Notes under the pieces: generated by a model
What the model was told of the DNA's origin: nothing
Databases searched by the model: none
What the model saw: only the letters and a program-made list of their open reading frames with translations
Translations under genes and position numbers: made by a program
From: Castor canadensis
Taxonomy: Eukaryota > Chordata > Mammalia > Rodentia > Castoridae
Reading direction: 5' to 3'
Length of the DNA: 64,000 bases
Assembly (NCBI RefSeq): GCF_047511655.1
Contig: NC_133394.1
Coordinates: 144,732,343-144,796,342, forward strand
Shown here: in pieces, positions 10,382 to 21,798 of the stretch
Numbering within the stretch: the stretch's first letter is position 1
Layout of the letters: each line of letters begins with the position of its first letter

Positions 10382-10514
10382 TCTTGAAGCGTTGTCTGCT
10401 GAATTTCTCAACAAGATGGAGTGCCTACCTTGGTGGCAGGAGGCTATGGAAAAGGCAGGAAGAACTTTTGGACTAGGAGGACATATTTTCTTGGGACTTA
10501 AGAACTATGTTCAG
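10382..10514 (+). CDS. candidate internal exon, product unknown
   Basis: This is the only segment in the window that looks like a possible functional coding exon. It follows 'cttgtcatttctgttcag', a fair pyrimidine tract and AG acceptor, and is followed by CAG|gtaaga, a strong donor. Its 133 bases hold 1 + 44 full codons, open throughout in the frame LEALSAEFLNKMECLPWWQE ... GLKNYVQ. It would enter in phase 2 and leave in phase 0. The residues 'CLPWW' and 'GLGGHIFLGLK' look protein-like and low in repeats. It lies in unique sequence between an MIR and unannotated DNA. I do not recognise the protein. No neighbouring exon could be found in the window, so it is either an isolated exon of a gene with long introns or a chance open frame. 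The open frame extends upstream to an ATG at 10284, so a pseudogene piece is also possible. Confidence 0.35.
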
Positions 10515-11461
10515 GTAAGATGTCTTGTCAAACTTACTTGTGAATTCTGGCATTGTCTCTTTTATTAATAATCAAGAATGCTTGAAATTTAGGTACAAAC
10601 CATGTGTAAAAATGATTGGTTTGTTCATTTTAAATGTAAACAGGAGATAATCTACTAACTTGTTATTTCTTCATCGTTGCTGGAGACATAACTTGGAATG
10701 CTTCCTTAGGCATAATGCCAGGGATCCCTTTACAGTCTAAAAAGCCTCAGTCCTTTTAGAGCCCTCTGTAGTTCATTTACATAAAAAGGTTAAGATATGC
10801 CCTCTTAATAGGAGAATTGAAATGAGAATGATAGTTCTGAATTTCTATAGGTACTTGTTTAACCTAATCCACAACCACACATAGACTCTTCTTTGATGGC
10901 TAGTCTGCTTAGATAGGAGAGTCTCACAAAAGATTTGAAAGGAATTGAAAATGAGATTGATAATAAGCTTTATATTGTGCTCAGCTCATTCTAATTTAGA
11001 AAAAAAATGTCCCAGTAAGTATGACAGATACTGCCTTAGTTGAAATTTATGAATTTTGGGCAAGGTTGTCTTGCTATTTCTCTGACATTACACAAGATTG
11101 GTTATTTTGCCAAGTTTCACCATTGCTAATGTAGAATCTGAAGCAGCAAATACCATTGAGGATTCATAGAAAATAAATTTCCTGATTTGTAAGTTAAGTG
11201 TAGATTTATTTATGAAGAAAGTGAAAGCATATTCTCTATGTGGGCAATGTATTTAGTCTTTTAACTTCCAAAACAAGCAATGTTATGGGAATTAAAAAAG
11301 AGTCACCTGCATCCTTTGTGCTGAAGGTAAGAAAAGAGTGAGGAAGGAAGGAAGGAAGAAAACAAGGAATAAAGAAAGAAAGGAAAGAAATTCAACAATT
11401 CTCGCATATAATGTTAACCATTAACATTTATAATACTGTTAACAATTTATAATATGAAATG
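10515..11461. other. unannotated, presumed intron or intergenic
   Basis: No repeat or exon recognised except the GGAA-type microsatellite at 11341-11390. Confidence 0.45.
11341..11390. repeat. GGAA/GAAA purine microsatellite
   Basis: Imperfect (GGAA)n passing into (GAAA)n. Confidence 0.95.
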
Positions 11462-11650
11462 CTAACATTTATTTAGCTCTATCTTCAAGGCCTTATTCTG
11501 AATATTTAATACACTACAGCTTTGCGATAAATACTACTGTTGTCCTCATTCACAAGAGAGTAAACTGAGGAACAGAGATGTTCCAGTTTGCCAAAAACCA
11601 TGGAACTAATAGTAGAGCCAGTACTCTGGAACTTCTCTTCTTAATCCATT
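11462..11650 (-). mobile_element. MIR SINE, antisense
   Basis: It reads 'aacatttatttagctctat', 'gttgtcctcattcacaag', 'gtaaactgaggaacagagat' and 'ggaactaatagtagagccag', a nearly full antisense MIR. Confidence 0.85.
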
Positions 11651-12069
11651 GTGCTAAAACTGTTGTGGGCCTCACAGCGTTGTCTCCACTAAACTCAAGA
11701 AGACGTCCAAGAAGTGGCAGTTTAGATCTTTGAAAGATGGGAGTAAATTTAGAAAACAGTGATGGTAGAGAATTTACAGTGTGCGAAAATGAACTCTGTA
11801 GATTTAAGGAGTCCTTCATGTACTTTAGACCTTTGAGTTTCATGGAGGTCTGTAGCAATATCTCTCTCTGCAATAGAAATGTGACAGTGCTGTAGATACA
11901 TGACACTGCTGCATGGTAGGATGTTTTTCCTATTGATCTTACTAAAACTGGAGGCCACAGCTTCCCACTGCTGCCTTTTCACCCACTGATTGTGACATTC
12001 CTCTATATCAAATGCCATGTAAGTGCATGACAGTTCTTATTTCCTCCCTCCCTTTCATTCTCTAAGTCA
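11651..12069. other. unannotated sequence
   Basis: No recognisable repeat. Minus-strand open frames at 11550-12018 overlap the MIR and have no recognised homology. Confidence 0.4.
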
Positions 12070-12510
12070 ACAAAATTAGTTAAACTAGCCAGGCTGTGAT
12101 GAGTACTGATGATTAAATAAATAAATACATAAGACAGATGTCACTGGCCTTTACAGAGACTCAACACAGTTTTTTAAATGATCATCTGTTCATGGGACAA
12201 GCAGGTACAAAAAAGGGATGATTACTTCATCCTGGTTCCTTGGAGAAAGGCTTCAAAGAAGAAGTTAGTACTGAACCGAGACTTAAAAGATGTATAAATT
12301 GGGTGAGAAATGTTCAAAAGCATTTCAAGAAAAGGGATCAGCAAGAATAGCAGAGGCTTACAGGAGCCAAACAGGAAGACATGTTGTGGGGAGTGAAGAG
12401 AGGCCAGTCTGGATGGAGCACAGGCATGAGATGAGGCCACTGGACCAAGGCTGGAGAAGTAGGCAAGGGCCAGACCTAGAAAGGCAATGAGAAAGATTTG
12501 TCACTGAAAA
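12070..12510 (-). mobile_element. L2 LINE fragment, antisense
   Basis: 'ccttggagaaaggcttcaaa', 'gaaccgagacttaaaagatg', 'aagcatttcaagaaaaggga' and 'aagggccagacctagaaagg' fit the order of the antisense L2 3' part. Confidence 0.65.
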
Positions 12511-12909
12511 TCTACGCCCAGGACTAAAAACCCACACAGCATCTCTTTATGATAGTCAAATTGTTGAAATTTGACTGAAGTTTATCATATACTAACTGAG
12601 CTTCAGGGCTTTATGGATGCTGGAGACCTTTGCTAACATATTCCATGCTGTCTAACACAGGTTCTGGCAAGATTGACACATCATCTTCGATCATAACAAA
12701 TAGCTGGTAAGAGCTAAAGATCAGCTTGATCTTTGATGTAAGCCATAAAGAATACTTTTTACACAATCATCTCAGAACTTTTAGCAGCATCTATTTTACA
12801 TTAATGAAAAAGTATGTTACTGAGATTCAGTATTAGTAACTTACTGTATTTCATTCCAGATATTTTCATCAATTTTTAAAAATAAATACACACTGATTGC
12901 ATTGTTCTA
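12511..12909. other. unannotated sequence
   Basis: Nothing recognised. Confidence 0.45.
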
Positions 12910-13075
12910 TAAGCATTTTAAAATATTAAATCATCTGCTCTAACAACACAGACGTAGGCTCTGTTATTATTCCTACTTTATAAATGAGACAGCAGTTGAG
13001 CAATTTGTACAAAGTTACAGAGCTAGTAAGTGATAGAGGTGGGAAGCGAGTGCAAGTCCCAGTCATTTACTCCAG
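12910..13075 (-). mobile_element. MIR SINE, antisense
   Basis: 'ttattattcctactttataa', 'caaagttacagagctagtaa' and 'gtgatagaggtgggaagc' match antisense MIR. Confidence 0.85.
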
Positions 13076-13249
13076 AAATATTAGGTCATCTTTGTTCCTA
13101 ATTATCATTTATCTACTCTTCCAATTTATTTCAGATTTTTCCCAAGTTAAATTACTGGGCCAATTTTGAAATGTCTTTGACCACTTGTTTAATTATATTA
13201 TGCAAATATAATTTACACATATGCAAGTATCACATGAATATATATGCAA

Positions 13250-13282
<33 letters not shown>

Positions 13283-13283
13283 G
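13250..13283. repeat. (TA)n microsatellite
   Basis: About 15 TA units with slight interruptions. Confidence 0.97.
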
Positions 13284-13299
13284 GTGTGTATTATAGATC

Positions 13300-13474
13300 A
13301 GTAGTACTCAGTCCTGGATATACACTAGAATCATACATTGCTTTAAAAATTTGTTATTGGCTCCAGCCCCACATCGCAAGGTTCTGATTTAGTTGATTTG
13401 GGTGGAGCCTGGACATTGGTATTTCAAGGATTCCCCATGTAATTCTAATATTCATCAAGGTCAAGAAGTGCTGA
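13300..13474 (+). mobile_element. MER5A-type hAT element
   Basis: It begins 'agtagtactcagtcctgg', contains 'ctccagccccacatcgcaag', 'ggttctgatttagttgattt' and 'gggtggagcctggacattgg', and ends 'caagaagtgctga'. An 8-bp duplication 'tatagatc' flanks both ends (13292-13299 and 13475-13482), as expected for a hAT transposon. Confidence 0.9.
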
Positions 13475-13499
13475 TATAGATCAATCCTGTATTGATAAT

Positions 13500-13670
13500 T
13501 TAATGCACTATGCTACATATTTTGCATATATTATTGTCATTCCACAGGATAACCTCATTAGATAGGTTATAATTACTCATGTTAACAGATGAGGAAGTTG
13601 AGGACCCAAGAGGTTACACAATTTTCCCATGTTCATAAATGGGTAGAGAGAGGATGTATGTTTTCCTCCC
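13500..13670 (-). mobile_element. MIR SINE, antisense
   Basis: 'ggataacctcattagatagg', 'aacagatgaggaagttgagg' and 'ccatgttcataaatgggtag' follow antisense MIR. Confidence 0.82.
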
Positions 13671-14279
13671 ATAACCACCACACATATCACAGCATAAAAA
13701 TTAATTGATTGACCGTCATACATTAATTTGTCTGCATTTGGGAATATATTTGTTTTGTAGGTAGGAGCTAAGCCTCTAAAAATCTGGTTAACTTGACCAA
13801 TGTTCTATTCAGTTTCTCAGTTTCTTAAGAATACCTTTTAAACTAAATTACATCTATATTTCTATTATATACAGTATAGCTTTTATATGATATAAAATTA
13901 CATATAACTTACATTTGTTCCGTTATACTTTTTCTTTTGCATGTCTGAATTTGAATACATAAAATATTCTAAATAAGCCTCCAAATACATGAATAGTTTA
14001 TGAATCACTATGGGCTGTTTTTTATTTCTGTTGAGAATAAAATGATAGAAAATCAATTTATCCTTAGCAGAAAATATTTAGATTACACAGTGTGAAGAAC
14101 ATCCCAATGATAAGAAACTTCTGATGGTAATAGTTTTGGGCACATGTCTGATATGTGCCAAGTAATATGCCTGCACTTTCCCTGTGTTATTTCATTTCAT
14201 CTACTCAATGCATTACCTTATCTCTATATTTAAGATTCCTGAATTTACATATTTAGTTCAGGACTTGCTTATGGATTCC
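13671..14279. other. AT-rich; possible MIR piece at 14140-14215
   Basis: Mostly unannotated AT-rich DNA. 'gatatgtgccaagtaatatg' and 'gtgttatttcatttcatcta' near 14150-14200 suggest a short antisense MIR. Confidence 0.45.
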
Positions 14280-15200
14280 TACTTATTTTTTCAATTGCCT
14301 ATCTGATATTTCCACTTGAACGTTTCATATGTACCTCAGAAGTAAAATGTCCAAAACGAAGCTCTCAATTTTCCTCCAGTTTTTAATTCCCTTGGTCTTC
14401 CAAAATTCAGTAAATGGTTCTACCATCTCAGTTCTCATGCCAGAACACTAAGACTCATCCTTGATTCTTTTTCCTTACTCTCAAAAATGGGTTTGCTGAT
14501 TTCATCTCTCAAATCCCTGCATTTCTCTCTATTCCTATTGTGAACACTACAGTCCCATCCATCAATTTCTCTTGAAAGAATCATTCTGATAGTCCCCTCT
14601 CTGTCTCCTCATTTCCAATCCTGCCCTCTTATTGTCCATTCTTCAACCAGCAGCCACTCCTATATCCAGGCTCTTAACTTACTTGCTTAAAATCGTTCAT
14701 TGATTTCCTTGCCCTGGCTTATAAGGTGCTGCATATTCTACCATCAGCTCATATCATGTAACCCTTTGCTCACCCACACTGGTCTTTCAGTTTTGTAAAC
14801 AAAATTTTCCCATGTCTTAGAACTTGTGCTTGATATTTACTTGACCCAGAAGACTCTTCTCTCAACTCCTTGGCTGGATCTTCATCTTCCAAGTCTCATC
14901 TAAGATATAATTTTCTCTTAGGGACTTTAATGAACCATCCTCTCCAAATAACCCCCTCCTTAGAACATTCTCTATTTCCTTAATAGCACTTATAATCAAT
15001 CGGCAAGATTGAATTTATTCATTTATTTTATTGTCTATTTACCTCATTTGAACGTGAGACCAATGATAGGATCCTATGTACTTTGTTTTGATTTATCCCC
15101 AGCTGGTTCCTTAGCATGTGACATAGCATGGCTAAGAAGTAGATGTGCTCACAATAGAATGTATTTTTGTTTCATGTTAAGTGAATATACTGGTGTAAAT
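14280..15200 (+). mobile_element. L2 LINE relic (ORF2 C-terminus and 3' end)
   Basis: 'aaaatgtccaaaacgaagct' matches the L2 'aacatgtccaaaacagaactc' region. 'gactcatccttgattctttt', 'ttgatttccttgccctggct' and 'tgctcacccacactggtctt' follow in L2 order. The end region reads 'atagcacttataatcaatcg' and 'tttatccccagctggttcct'. No open frame of RT length survives. Confidence 0.8.
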
Positions 15201-15549
15201 TTTTGATATGTAATAAAAATCATAGCGCTCTCTTCTTGGAATTTTAGGAGAAAAAACTAGACTAATGGTTCCCAAACCATATTTTATGTGGTAATGAAAT
15301 AAGAGATAAAAATCAAAAGCCAAATTTGTGTGCCAAGATTCTTCTACTGCTGTTAAGTAAAGTAAGCCTATTTAGAAACAAAAACCAAAAAAGTCACACT
15401 TTCTGTGTTCACTATCATTTACCAGACAGAATGTTAGAGAACTAATGTCATTAGGACAAAGACTACCTATGGAAAGTCAGTGAATATGACTGGAAGAAAA
15501 TGACCAATAAATAGTTTGAAGAAGTTGGTAGTTTTACTAGACAGTCATA
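15201..15549. other. unannotated sequence
   Basis: Nothing firm. 'aatggttcccaaaccatatt' near 15265 hints at a MER5-like end. Confidence 0.35.
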
Positions 15550-15860
15550 TACAGTACAAAAACATTTGGACTTTATCATAAAGGGAGTGAGGAGCTCTAT
15601 AGGAAAAAAAAGGTTTTCATTAGGAATATTATGTAGTTTAATTTACATTTTAAAGTGATCATTTTGCAACCAGTGTGGCAAATGGCTTGGAAAGAGATGA
15701 GACACAAGTCAAGGAGTTCGGTTAGAAGGTTTTGGGATAATCTAAGAGCAGGATTGACGTAAGGAAATGTCACAGAGGATGAACAGAAGGAACAGGTTCC
15801 TGCTATTTGGATATTCTTGGAATTATTCTGAGAGGCTAGAATCTTGTATCTAGTTTTGGC
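15550..15860 (-). mobile_element. L2 LINE fragment, antisense
   Basis: 'tttggactttatcataaagg', 'aaagtgatcattttgcaacc' and 'ggcaaatggcttggaaagag' are collinear with antisense L2. Confidence 0.6.
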
Positions 15861-16136
15861 TTAGTCCTCTACCTACAGGCATCAGATCGAATATCCAGGT
15901 TATCCATAAGTTGACCTCACACCTACCTTTTGATGAATATATTTTCAAGAAAATCATTAAGCCGTTTACCATTCACTGTGAGCATTAAACAAAAAAAGTA
16001 GATGTGAAAGTACTTTGTAAAGTACTATACAAATGGAAGCTATTTTAATTATAAGTAAGTCAATTTAGTTTATAAAGAGAAAAATCACTTTCCAGCATGA
16101 AGCTCACATAAGCAAACTTCCTAGGAAAAATGAATC
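15861..16136. other. unannotated sequence
   Basis: Nothing recognised. Confidence 0.45.
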
Positions 16137-16337
16137 ACTCTTATAACCTTAGCACTGTTTCATACTTCTATCATAACACCTCCATTAATTATAAATTGTT
16201 TACACATTGTTTTTTCCTCATAGTATATAATAAATCCTTTGGAGGCAGAGACGAAGTCTTAATGAATCTTTGAAACCTCAGTTTTAGTAGACAGTAAGTA
16301 CTCAATAAATGTTAATTGCATGCATGAGTGAATGATT
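16137..16337 (+). mobile_element. L2 3' end
   Basis: 'cctttggaggcagagacgaa' corresponds to the L2 'gagggcagggac' segment. 'cagtaagtactcaataaatg' and 'gcatgagtgaatgatt' form the L2 terminus. Confidence 0.75.
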
Positions 16338-16721
16338 AGTTAACAGGAAAGGATGAAGGCAGGCAGCAGGGAGCTGGTATGGACTTCAAAGGTAAAATAA
16401 ATAATTGGGAAAACACGTTAAGGTATAAAGATTTAGTGTGATTAATGATCATGTATTTAATTTTAGTCTAGAAGAGTTGTGTAGACTTACATGCTACATA
16501 AAGATTGTACCAATTTGCTCTTACTAAAGTTAAATATTTGGTAAGATTGTTAATTTAAAACCTGTTTGCAGTATTGTATACATTTACCCATTCATTCAGC
16601 AAATCGCTTTCCAATACCTAAGTATAAAGTGCTGTGATATGGGATTTAACTAAGAAATGTCCCTCTAGACTCATGCAGTTTTGTATTCAGTAGGATGGAG
16701 GAGGACCGTCTCTATGTCACA
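16338..16721. other. unannotated sequence
   Basis: Nothing recognised beyond 'acccattcattcagcaaatc' near 16586, possibly a tail of an antisense L2. Confidence 0.4.
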
Positions 16722-16880
16722 TACCATCCTAGGAATTTTCCACACTTTACTGAATATTTTCTTTATTAATAACAACACTGTGAAATAACCATTATTTTGC
16801 CTGTTTTACAAGTAAGAAACCTGAACAAATATAATTTTATTATTTAGCTGAGCTCCCCAAGCTAGGAAGGGATTGAGGCA
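16722..16880 (-). mobile_element. MIR SINE, antisense
   Basis: 'tttattaataacaacactgt', 'ttgcctgttttacaagtaag' and 'ccccaagctaggaaggg' fit antisense MIR. Confidence 0.65.
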
Positions 16881-17174
16881 GGCCAACTAATAACAAAGAA
16901 AAACATCAAGGGCAATTTTATATTTCAGAATCTTCATTCCATTGCAGCTATTCAAAGTGGCAAATCGTAAGGGGAAGCCAACAAGGATAGATACATAAAG
17001 TTACAAAGAATTATGGTGATAAGCTCCATTCCTGCATGGAGTTTTTGGATTGGTAGAAAAATTTAGAAAAACAAAAATACTCATAAGGGGGGTGCTTCTT
17101 GAGAATGGTTGGTTGTTGGGGAAAATGACTCTTGGGAGCTGAGCAGAAATGAAATGTGGCATGAAAAGTATCCT

Positions 17175-17270
17175 CAGCTTGGCAGTCAGAAGGTGTCACC
17201 TGAATTCTCCTAAGTGTGTGACTAGGGGAAAGGCACTGAAATTTCTGAGCCTTACTGACCGAATGTATTG
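17175..17270 (+). mobile_element. MIR SINE fragment
   Basis: 'gcagtcagaaggtgtcacct' followed by 'gaattctcctaagtgtgtga' and 'aatttctgagccttact' fits sense MIR. Confidence 0.6.
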
Positions 17271-19054
17271 AATATTAGGAATGCCGTGTGCTGTTTCTAT
17301 TATTTAGAAATGAATGGGTTGGGCTATGGGAAATCAGTTTCTAAAGTTTACAAGTGTATGAATAAGAATGCCTACTTCATAAAAACTTTTTAGTATAAAA
17401 GTCATTAAGTAAAAGAAAGCATAGAAAAGTGATCTATAAATTCTTATCTCTAGAACATATATAGTACCTGTTACATAAATAGTAAATTCTTAGGAAATAA
17501 TTACTGGATTTAGTTCCTAAATGGCTGAAAGATACCAAAGGAATCCAAATCCTCTCTTCTACAGCTAGTGGGAATACCTATTGTACCCAACTTCTTGTGA
17601 TCTTTATCACACACCAAACAGTTTTCAATAAATATTTATTATAACCCAAAACGCCACTAACATTGGACCTTTTGTTTTTTTGTTCATTTAGTTGTTTAAG
17701 GTATATGTATTATGTGTTGCAGAGAAATATGTATATGGCAATGTCTATGTGAGTCTAAAAGAATATATTTGGGAATTATGTTGAGCTGTCTTTAATGTCG
17801 GTTTGGTTCTGTTAACTATCTGTTTGAACCTGTTTACTGATAAGTGTTTGCAGCATGAAGCACAACTTGGGTTTGTATTTTCCAATGACACTTATAGTTC
17901 TAGACATAAGCTAAAATAATAATTCTTAAGCTTGGTAATGCTTAGCACTAGCCATGGAGAGGAAGGCTGACTTATCTAGCCTGATAAAATCACATATCCA
18001 TAGGTGATTATTTATTTGCCTAAAAAGAATAGCCTTTAATGTGGACAATTGACTAAACATGTACATGCCTTTCCTACAAATCTTAATCTTGTATAGAGAA
18101 CCACAATGTTAATATTACTAAACATTATAGAAAGACTTTTTTCTAGCTTTAACATTTCATTTCATGGCAATTGTGTTTTTATAATAAAATGTTATTTAAA
18201 ATAATAGTTCAGAACTTCTGCTTTCATAAAGATGGATGATTTTTGCTTATTACTCTCATTGCTGGACATGATATATGAAATTAACACTAAAATATGAAAA
18301 ATAAAGAGAAGAAAGGAAACCATCTTGGAACCCAAGGAACAGTGAGGTGGTAAAATCCTTGGGGTTTCTTTTTGACTTATAAATCTCAGAATTGAACCTA
18401 GAGAAACTAGAATTCTATAAATGCTAACAAGTGTAGGCATATAAAGCCAGAACAAATGATTGCTCTTCATAGTCGAAGGATCAAGAATGGATCAGTCTAG
18501 TATCACAGAAAATTTTAGATAATAACCATTCCACTTCACTTATAGATACATTTTGACCCACCCCCATCCATTCAGCAAAGACCAAATGGGTAGCCCAGTG
18601 CTCCACCCTTGCCAAGTGGTGCTAATACATTTACCTTATCATACCCCACTTCTGGACAGTGTCAGAGAAGGCTGAATAGGAAGGCAGACCTCTCATTCCT
18701 GTTGAGAAGCAACGAAGGCCCCCTCTGTCCACAGCATCAGCGGATACCATACCTGAATCTCTCATTCCACTTCTAAACTGCAACTGTCTTGATGGCAGAA
18801 GATAATTCGTAGAAGGCTAGGATTTTCCTAGTGTCCAGTGGTAATGAGGCCACAGGACAGCTGTGGCAAAAAGTAATAAGTCGCTTTTGCTCTCCTCATC
18901 CAGAGTGGTATCTGGGGAGATCTAGCAGGGAGGTATAGCTCTAACTTCTTCTCCAGTGATGAGGATGGATCCTCTGCTCTTCTACGGTATCAATGAGCAA
19001 ATGCAGGGCCTAAACTTCTATCTCCACCTGGCAGAAATAAGGCAATGTGTCCTC
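17271..19054. other. unannotated, presumed unique or decayed sequence
   Basis: About 1.8 kb with no exon and no repeat I can name. A short sense L2 end is possible at 17450-17510. The part from 18490 is richer in GC than its flanks and precedes the L1 ORF2. It could be the 5' part of that L1 or unique DNA. Confidence 0.4.
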
Positions 19055-20560
19055 TCTTCTGCTGTCAGAATGATATCAAAGTAGAAATCATTAACAGAAA
19101 AATAACAGGAAAATCTCAAACACTTAAACTAGACAGCCTACTTCTAAGTAACTTGCAAGTCAAAGAAGTCTTAAGAGAAAAAGAAATACATTGAACCTGA
19201 TTAAAATAAAAATCAAGCATTAAGTATGATATATTTGATATATTGTAAGAATCTTTGTAAGTATTCTGATGTACCTCCACCCACCACAATAATAAAAAGA
19301 ATAGAAAAATCAAACATTAAAATTTGTGAGATGCTGCTAAAACAGTTCTGAAAAGAAATTTGATACCACAAAAATGCTTAGAATAGAGCACAGGACTGAT
19401 GTGCAATTAATTAATTCCTGATATTCTATCCCAACAAACTGAATCAAGAAGAGCAAAATAAACCCAGAAGAAGGAGAAGAAAGGAAATAATAAAGATAAG
19501 AACATAAATTAACAAAGTTCAAAATAGAAAAGTAATAGAGAAAAATCAAGGAAACTAAGGGTTGATTCTTTTGAGAGATACATTTAATTGGTAAGTTTCT
19601 AGCAAAAGGAAAAAAGATAACTTACAACTATAAAAAGTGGCATAAAGACATATAATAATATTCAATGATAAATCTACAGACAAGCTGAGATGAAATGGAC
19701 CTATTCCTGAAAAACCACAAACTGTCATAACTCACTTAGTAAGAAATAGTTAGTTTGAATAGTCCCCAAATTCTCAATATAATTGAATTCATGATTTTAA
19801 AACGTCTCAAAAAGAAACACTTGGTACCAGATAGTTTCACTGGACATTCATCCATATACTTGAAGAAAAATCAACTCCAATTCTGCACAATCTTTTTAGA
19901 AAAGAAATTATGAAGCAGTAATTCCCAATTTGTTTTACGAAGCTAAGATTTTGAAATTACCCCTCCCCTCAAAACATACAAAATGACAGCACAGAAAAAT
20001 AATCTATGGATGAATTCCTCAAGAATATAGACACAAAATCTTTAAGAAAATAATGGAAAATAGAATCCAGAAATATAAAAAAGAATTACATTCATGACAG
20101 ATTGAGATTTTTTCCAAGGTTTCAAGGTTGGTTCAATATTGAAAAGTGAGTCAATGTAACCCACCATATTAACAGAGTAAAGAAGAAAAATCATATGAAT
20201 ATTGATACAGTCAAAAGGTTGTATCAAAATTTAATCAAAATTAAATGCTCATTCATCATAAAAAATAGGAATGTAAGAAAACTTGCTTACCTTGATCAGT
20301 TTACAAAATATAGTCATCATTATTCTTAATTGTGAATGACTGAATACTTTACCTTTAATATTGAGAACAGCACATATGTAGATACCAGGTCTCAATATTC
20401 TCGTTCAACTTAATGCTGATATTCTTTAAGCTGTTGCATTAAAACAAGAAAATAAAATGAAAGGCACATATATCAGAAAGGAATAAATAAAACTGCTATT
20501 TGTAGATGACATGATTGTCGACATAGAAATCTTCAAGGAATAATTTTTAAACCTCTTAAG
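19055..20560 (+). mobile_element. old LINE-1 ORF2 relic (part 1)
   Basis: Collinear with L1 ORF2: 'aatttgtgagatgctgctaa', 'gaagagcaaaataaacccag', 'gaaaggaaataataaagata', 'accatattaacagagtaaag' and 'ctatttgtagatgacatgat'. The last corresponds to the RT FADD-type catalytic motif ('tttgtagatgacatg', LVDDM in this frame). Many stops make it non-functional. It is interrupted at 20560 by the ISCU pseudogene and resumes after it. Confidence 0.92.
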
Positions 20561-21195
20561 ATCCACTGAATGTATGAAAGGGAAGACGGTGGAGGAAACC
20601 TTGACCATCAAAAACACAGACATTGCCAAGGAGCTCTGCTTGTCCCTGTGAAACTGCACTGCTCCATTCTGGCAGAAGATGCAATCAAGACTGCCCTGGC
20701 TGATTATAAAGTGAAACAAGAATCCAAAGGAGCAACAGGGAAGAAATGAACCCTTGGTGACGCGCCATCCACAATGGCAGCCATTTGTCCCTGCCCTGCC
20801 TACCGTGCACTCATCTAGATGTTCAGAGGCCTCACACACATCAGAGAAGCTATGAGATATGCACAGAATGTGCCATTCACATTGTGACACTAACACAAGC
20901 AAAATATAAGAGTTGACTAATTTTGAATCCTGTGGTTTCTTTCAGCTTACTTTTATCACCTTAATGCAGTTAGTGTATATGTTGAATTGTGTGTTGCTTC
21001 AGAACTGAAATCAATAATGAAGTCTTAATTTTTGGTAGTCTGTGAAGTACATAAATATTTAGTTTTTCCTAAATTTATTTTGAAGATTACCAGTAGAATG
21101 TCTTGGTCTGATTATTTGATAGAACCAGTTATTGTATATAAGATAGATCTAGCTATGTAGCTATAAATTACCATAAAAGAATGTAATATAAGAAA
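20561..21195 (+). pseudogene. ISCU: processed pseudogene of ISCU, 5'-truncated
   Basis: ISCU is the mitochondrial scaffold on which iron-sulfur clusters are built. This copy starts inside the coding sequence and has no introns. Its frame gives GKTVEETLTIKNTDIAKELC from 20579, matching the C-terminal third of ISCU. A one-base deletion near 20645 then makes a TGA stop at 20649-20651. In the shifted frame it continues VKLHCSILAEDAIKTALADY and KVKQESK to the natural stop at 20747-20749. The KKGEAEKK tail is changed to KGATGKK. The 3' UTR-like sequence runs to about 21195 and ends in a short A run. A duplicated 'aacctctta/aacctcttta' flanks it (20550-20559 and 21196-21205), which is the target-site duplication of LINE-1-driven retroposition. 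It lies inside an L1 ORF2 relic. The upstream catalytic and cysteine-ligand portion is absent, so no ISCU function is expected. Confidence 0.92.
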
Positions 21196-21205
21196 AACCT
21201 CTTTA

Positions 21206-21676
21206 AAAAATTTACACATTGTATATTAAAACTGATAATGAAGCTCAGAAACACATAATACGCAAGATTACACCTATAAACATGAAATTATATTGCTAAA
21301 TGTTAGAAACAAACATATAAACAATGCCATTTTTAATTGCTCTGAAAATTAAATATTTAGGTGTAAGTTTAACAAAAAATATGTACGACTTGCCTGCTGA
21401 AAGCTATAAGCTACTGACAAAAGAAATCAAAGAAGATCTAAGCCAACAAAGAGGTATACTATGTTCAGGAAATAGAAGACTCAAACTGATACATAGATTA
21501 AATGAGATTCCTGTGAAATCCCCAAAATATTTTTTATAAATATGGACAAGATTATTTAAAAAATTAATGTGGGAAAGCAAGGACACTATAACCACTAAAA
21601 CAACAGGGAAAAAAGAATGACATGTGAAGAATTACTCTATCCAAGTTCAAGAGTTACATAACAATAATCAAGACTG
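21206..21676 (+). mobile_element. old LINE-1 ORF2 relic (part 2)
   Basis: It resumes with 'actgataatgaagctcagaa', then 'aaaattaaatatttaggtgt' and 'gcctgctgaaagctataagc', L1 ORF2 after the RT motif. A SINE interrupts it at 21677. Confidence 0.9.
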
Positions 21677-21791
21677 AGGGCAGGTGCAGTGGTTTGTTGT
21701 TGTAATCCCAGCTACTCCAGAGGTAGAGGTTGGAGGATTGACCTCCAAGGATGGTCCTGGCTAAAAATGTGAGACCTTATTTTGGGGGGAA
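21677..21791 (+). mobile_element. B1-like (7SL-derived) SINE
   Basis: It reads 'agggcaggtgcagtggtttg', 'tgtaatcccagctactccag' and 'aatgtgagaccttattttgg'. It is flanked by 'aagactg' on both sides (21670-21676 and 21792-21798), a short target-site duplication within the L1. Confidence 0.88.
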
Positions 21792-21798
21792 AAGACTG

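Noticed and set aside
20426-20902. Open frame of 158 codons on the minus strand
   Set aside because: It runs antisense across the L1/ISCU pseudogene junction. The real homology is on the plus strand.
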